Of a stretch of DNA of 64,000 bases, positions 63,479 through 64,000 are shown in pieces. The DNA comes from Rhizobium leguminosarum (GTDB lineage Bacteria; Pseudomonadota; Alphaproteobacteria; Rhizobiales; Rhizobiaceae), in contig NZ_CP025012.1 of assembly GCF_002953715.1 (NCBI RefSeq), positions 1,984,001-2,048,000 on the forward strand. The letters run 5' to 3'. A program made the translations under genes and the position numbers. The notes beneath the pieces were generated by a model. That model was not told the origin of the DNA and searched no databases. It was given only the letters and a program-made list of their open reading frames with translations. Each line of letters begins with the position of its first letter. Position 1 is the first letter of the stretch.

Positions 63479-64000
63479 GGCAGCAGACATCATCACTGAA
63501 GTCCTGCATTCCATCGGCGTCCGCCGAATTTACGGCGTTGTCGGCGACAGTCTCAACGGAATGACGGAGTCCATGCGGAACCGTGGCGACATCGATTGGG
63601 TCCACGTCCGACACGAGGAGGCCGCTGCGTTCGCGGCTGGCGCGGAGGCCCATCTCACGGGCCAACTCGCTGTCTGCGCAGGAAGCTGTGGCCCCGGCAA
63701 TCTCCACCTGATAAACGGGTTGTTCGACGCGCATCGATCCCGCGTCCCGGTCCTCGCCATCGCGGCGCAGATACCGTCTACGGAGATAGGTCGCGGGTAT
63801 TTTCAGGAAACTCACCCCGACCAGCTTTTCAGCGAGTGCAGTCACTACTGCGAGCTCGTATCGAATCCGCAGCAGCTTCCTGGAATACTCGAAACCGCCA
63901 TCAGGACAGCTATCGGGAGACGAGGCGTTGCCGTCGTCGTGATTCCGGGAGACATCGCGCTTGCCAATTACGAAGCCCCGATCTCACAGCCGGAAGCCCT
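63468..64000 (+). CDS. poxB: Pyruvate oxidase / ubiquinone-dependent pyruvate dehydrogenase, partial
   Basis: The N-terminal 177 residues are open to the window edge. [17 protein letters not shown] [58 protein letters not shown] and [20 protein letters not shown] follow the E. coli PoxB N-terminus very closely, including the ThDP-binding glutamate in RHEE. It oxidises pyruvate to acetate and CO2 and reduces quinone. The ATG at 63468 has AAGGAGGCGACC before it and overlaps the ndh stop by 11 nt. The membrane-binding C-terminus lies outside the window. Confidence 0.93.
   Translation, partial: MPHRAADIITEVLHSIGVRRIYGVVGDSLNGMTESMRNRGDIDWVHVRHEEAAAFAAGAEAHLTGQLAVCAGSCGPGNLHLINGLFDAHRSRVPVLAIAAQIPSTEIGRGYFQETHPDQLFSECSHYCELVSNPQQLPGILETAIRTAIGRRGVAVVVIPGDIALANYEAPISQPEA

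Overview
The window looks like a chromosome segment of a Rhizobium (R. leguminosarum/etli group) or close relative. The case rests on gene families and order typical of Rhizobiales: an N-terminal thrS fragment, DUF2267, YidD and folE-hisI; a BTLCP transglutaminase-like protein; a SPOR-tailed D,D-carboxypeptidase; DUF1489-sdaA; a ribitol ABC operon; and mgtE and lipB beside tRNA-Leu. A mosaic palindromic intergenic element of rhizobial type is also present. This comes from reading protein families, not from a database search.

Region 1 (1-17.6 kb) is compact housekeeping DNA. It holds threonyl-tRNA synthetase (partial), an overlapping minus-strand cluster (DUF1697, DUF2267, yidD, Fe-S scaffold), folE-hisI, a patatin-like phospholipase, a CBS protein, a rhomboid protease, PAS and PilZ proteins, prolyl aminopeptidase, cell-wall functions, serine deaminase and an acyltransferase. 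Between the divergent rhomboid and PAS genes lies a strong minus-strand terminator with no gene in front of it, a candidate small RNA.

Region 2 (17.8-25.0 kb) is a complete ribitol uptake and catabolism operon on the minus strand: binding protein, ATPase, permease, ribitol 2-dehydrogenase and D-ribulokinase. A LacI-type regulator is divergent, and a perfect 34-bp palindrome between the two units is the likely operator. An internally deleted IS630 transposase remnant follows the operon.

Region 3 (25.7-33.4 kb) returns to ordinary chromosome: DUF599, DUF1624, MerR, mgtE, a deformylase-like protein lacking catalytic residues, a BON protein, an ICMT-like methyltransferase, lipB and tRNA-Leu(GAG). 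A decayed tRNA-Leu(GAG) copy sits on the opposite strand on the other side of lipB.

Region 4 (33.4-64 kb) begins right after tRNA-Leu and reads like a genomic island. Gene density is lower and long gaps occur. At least seven genes are broken: a frameshifted unknown gene, a ClpP-like protein, and DJ-1/PfpI, nitronate monooxygenase, MEKHLA, mmsA and HD-domain remnants. Intact cargo includes an FtsH-like AAA-M41 protein with an XRE regulator, a ClpP-like periplasmic protein, a sulfite-oxidase-family enzyme, and a HsdR-like nuclease fused to a P-loop NTPase (possible defence protein). An SDR-RidA-enoyl-CoA-hydratase operon faces a large winged-helix/ATPase regulator, and a FixJ-type response regulator, DUF4331 and HupE follow. 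The right end carries fumarase C, NAD-malic enzyme, type II NADH dehydrogenase and pyruvate oxidase (partial). Together these could take fumarate through malate and pyruvate to acetate while feeding electrons to quinone without proton pumping at the dehydrogenase step.
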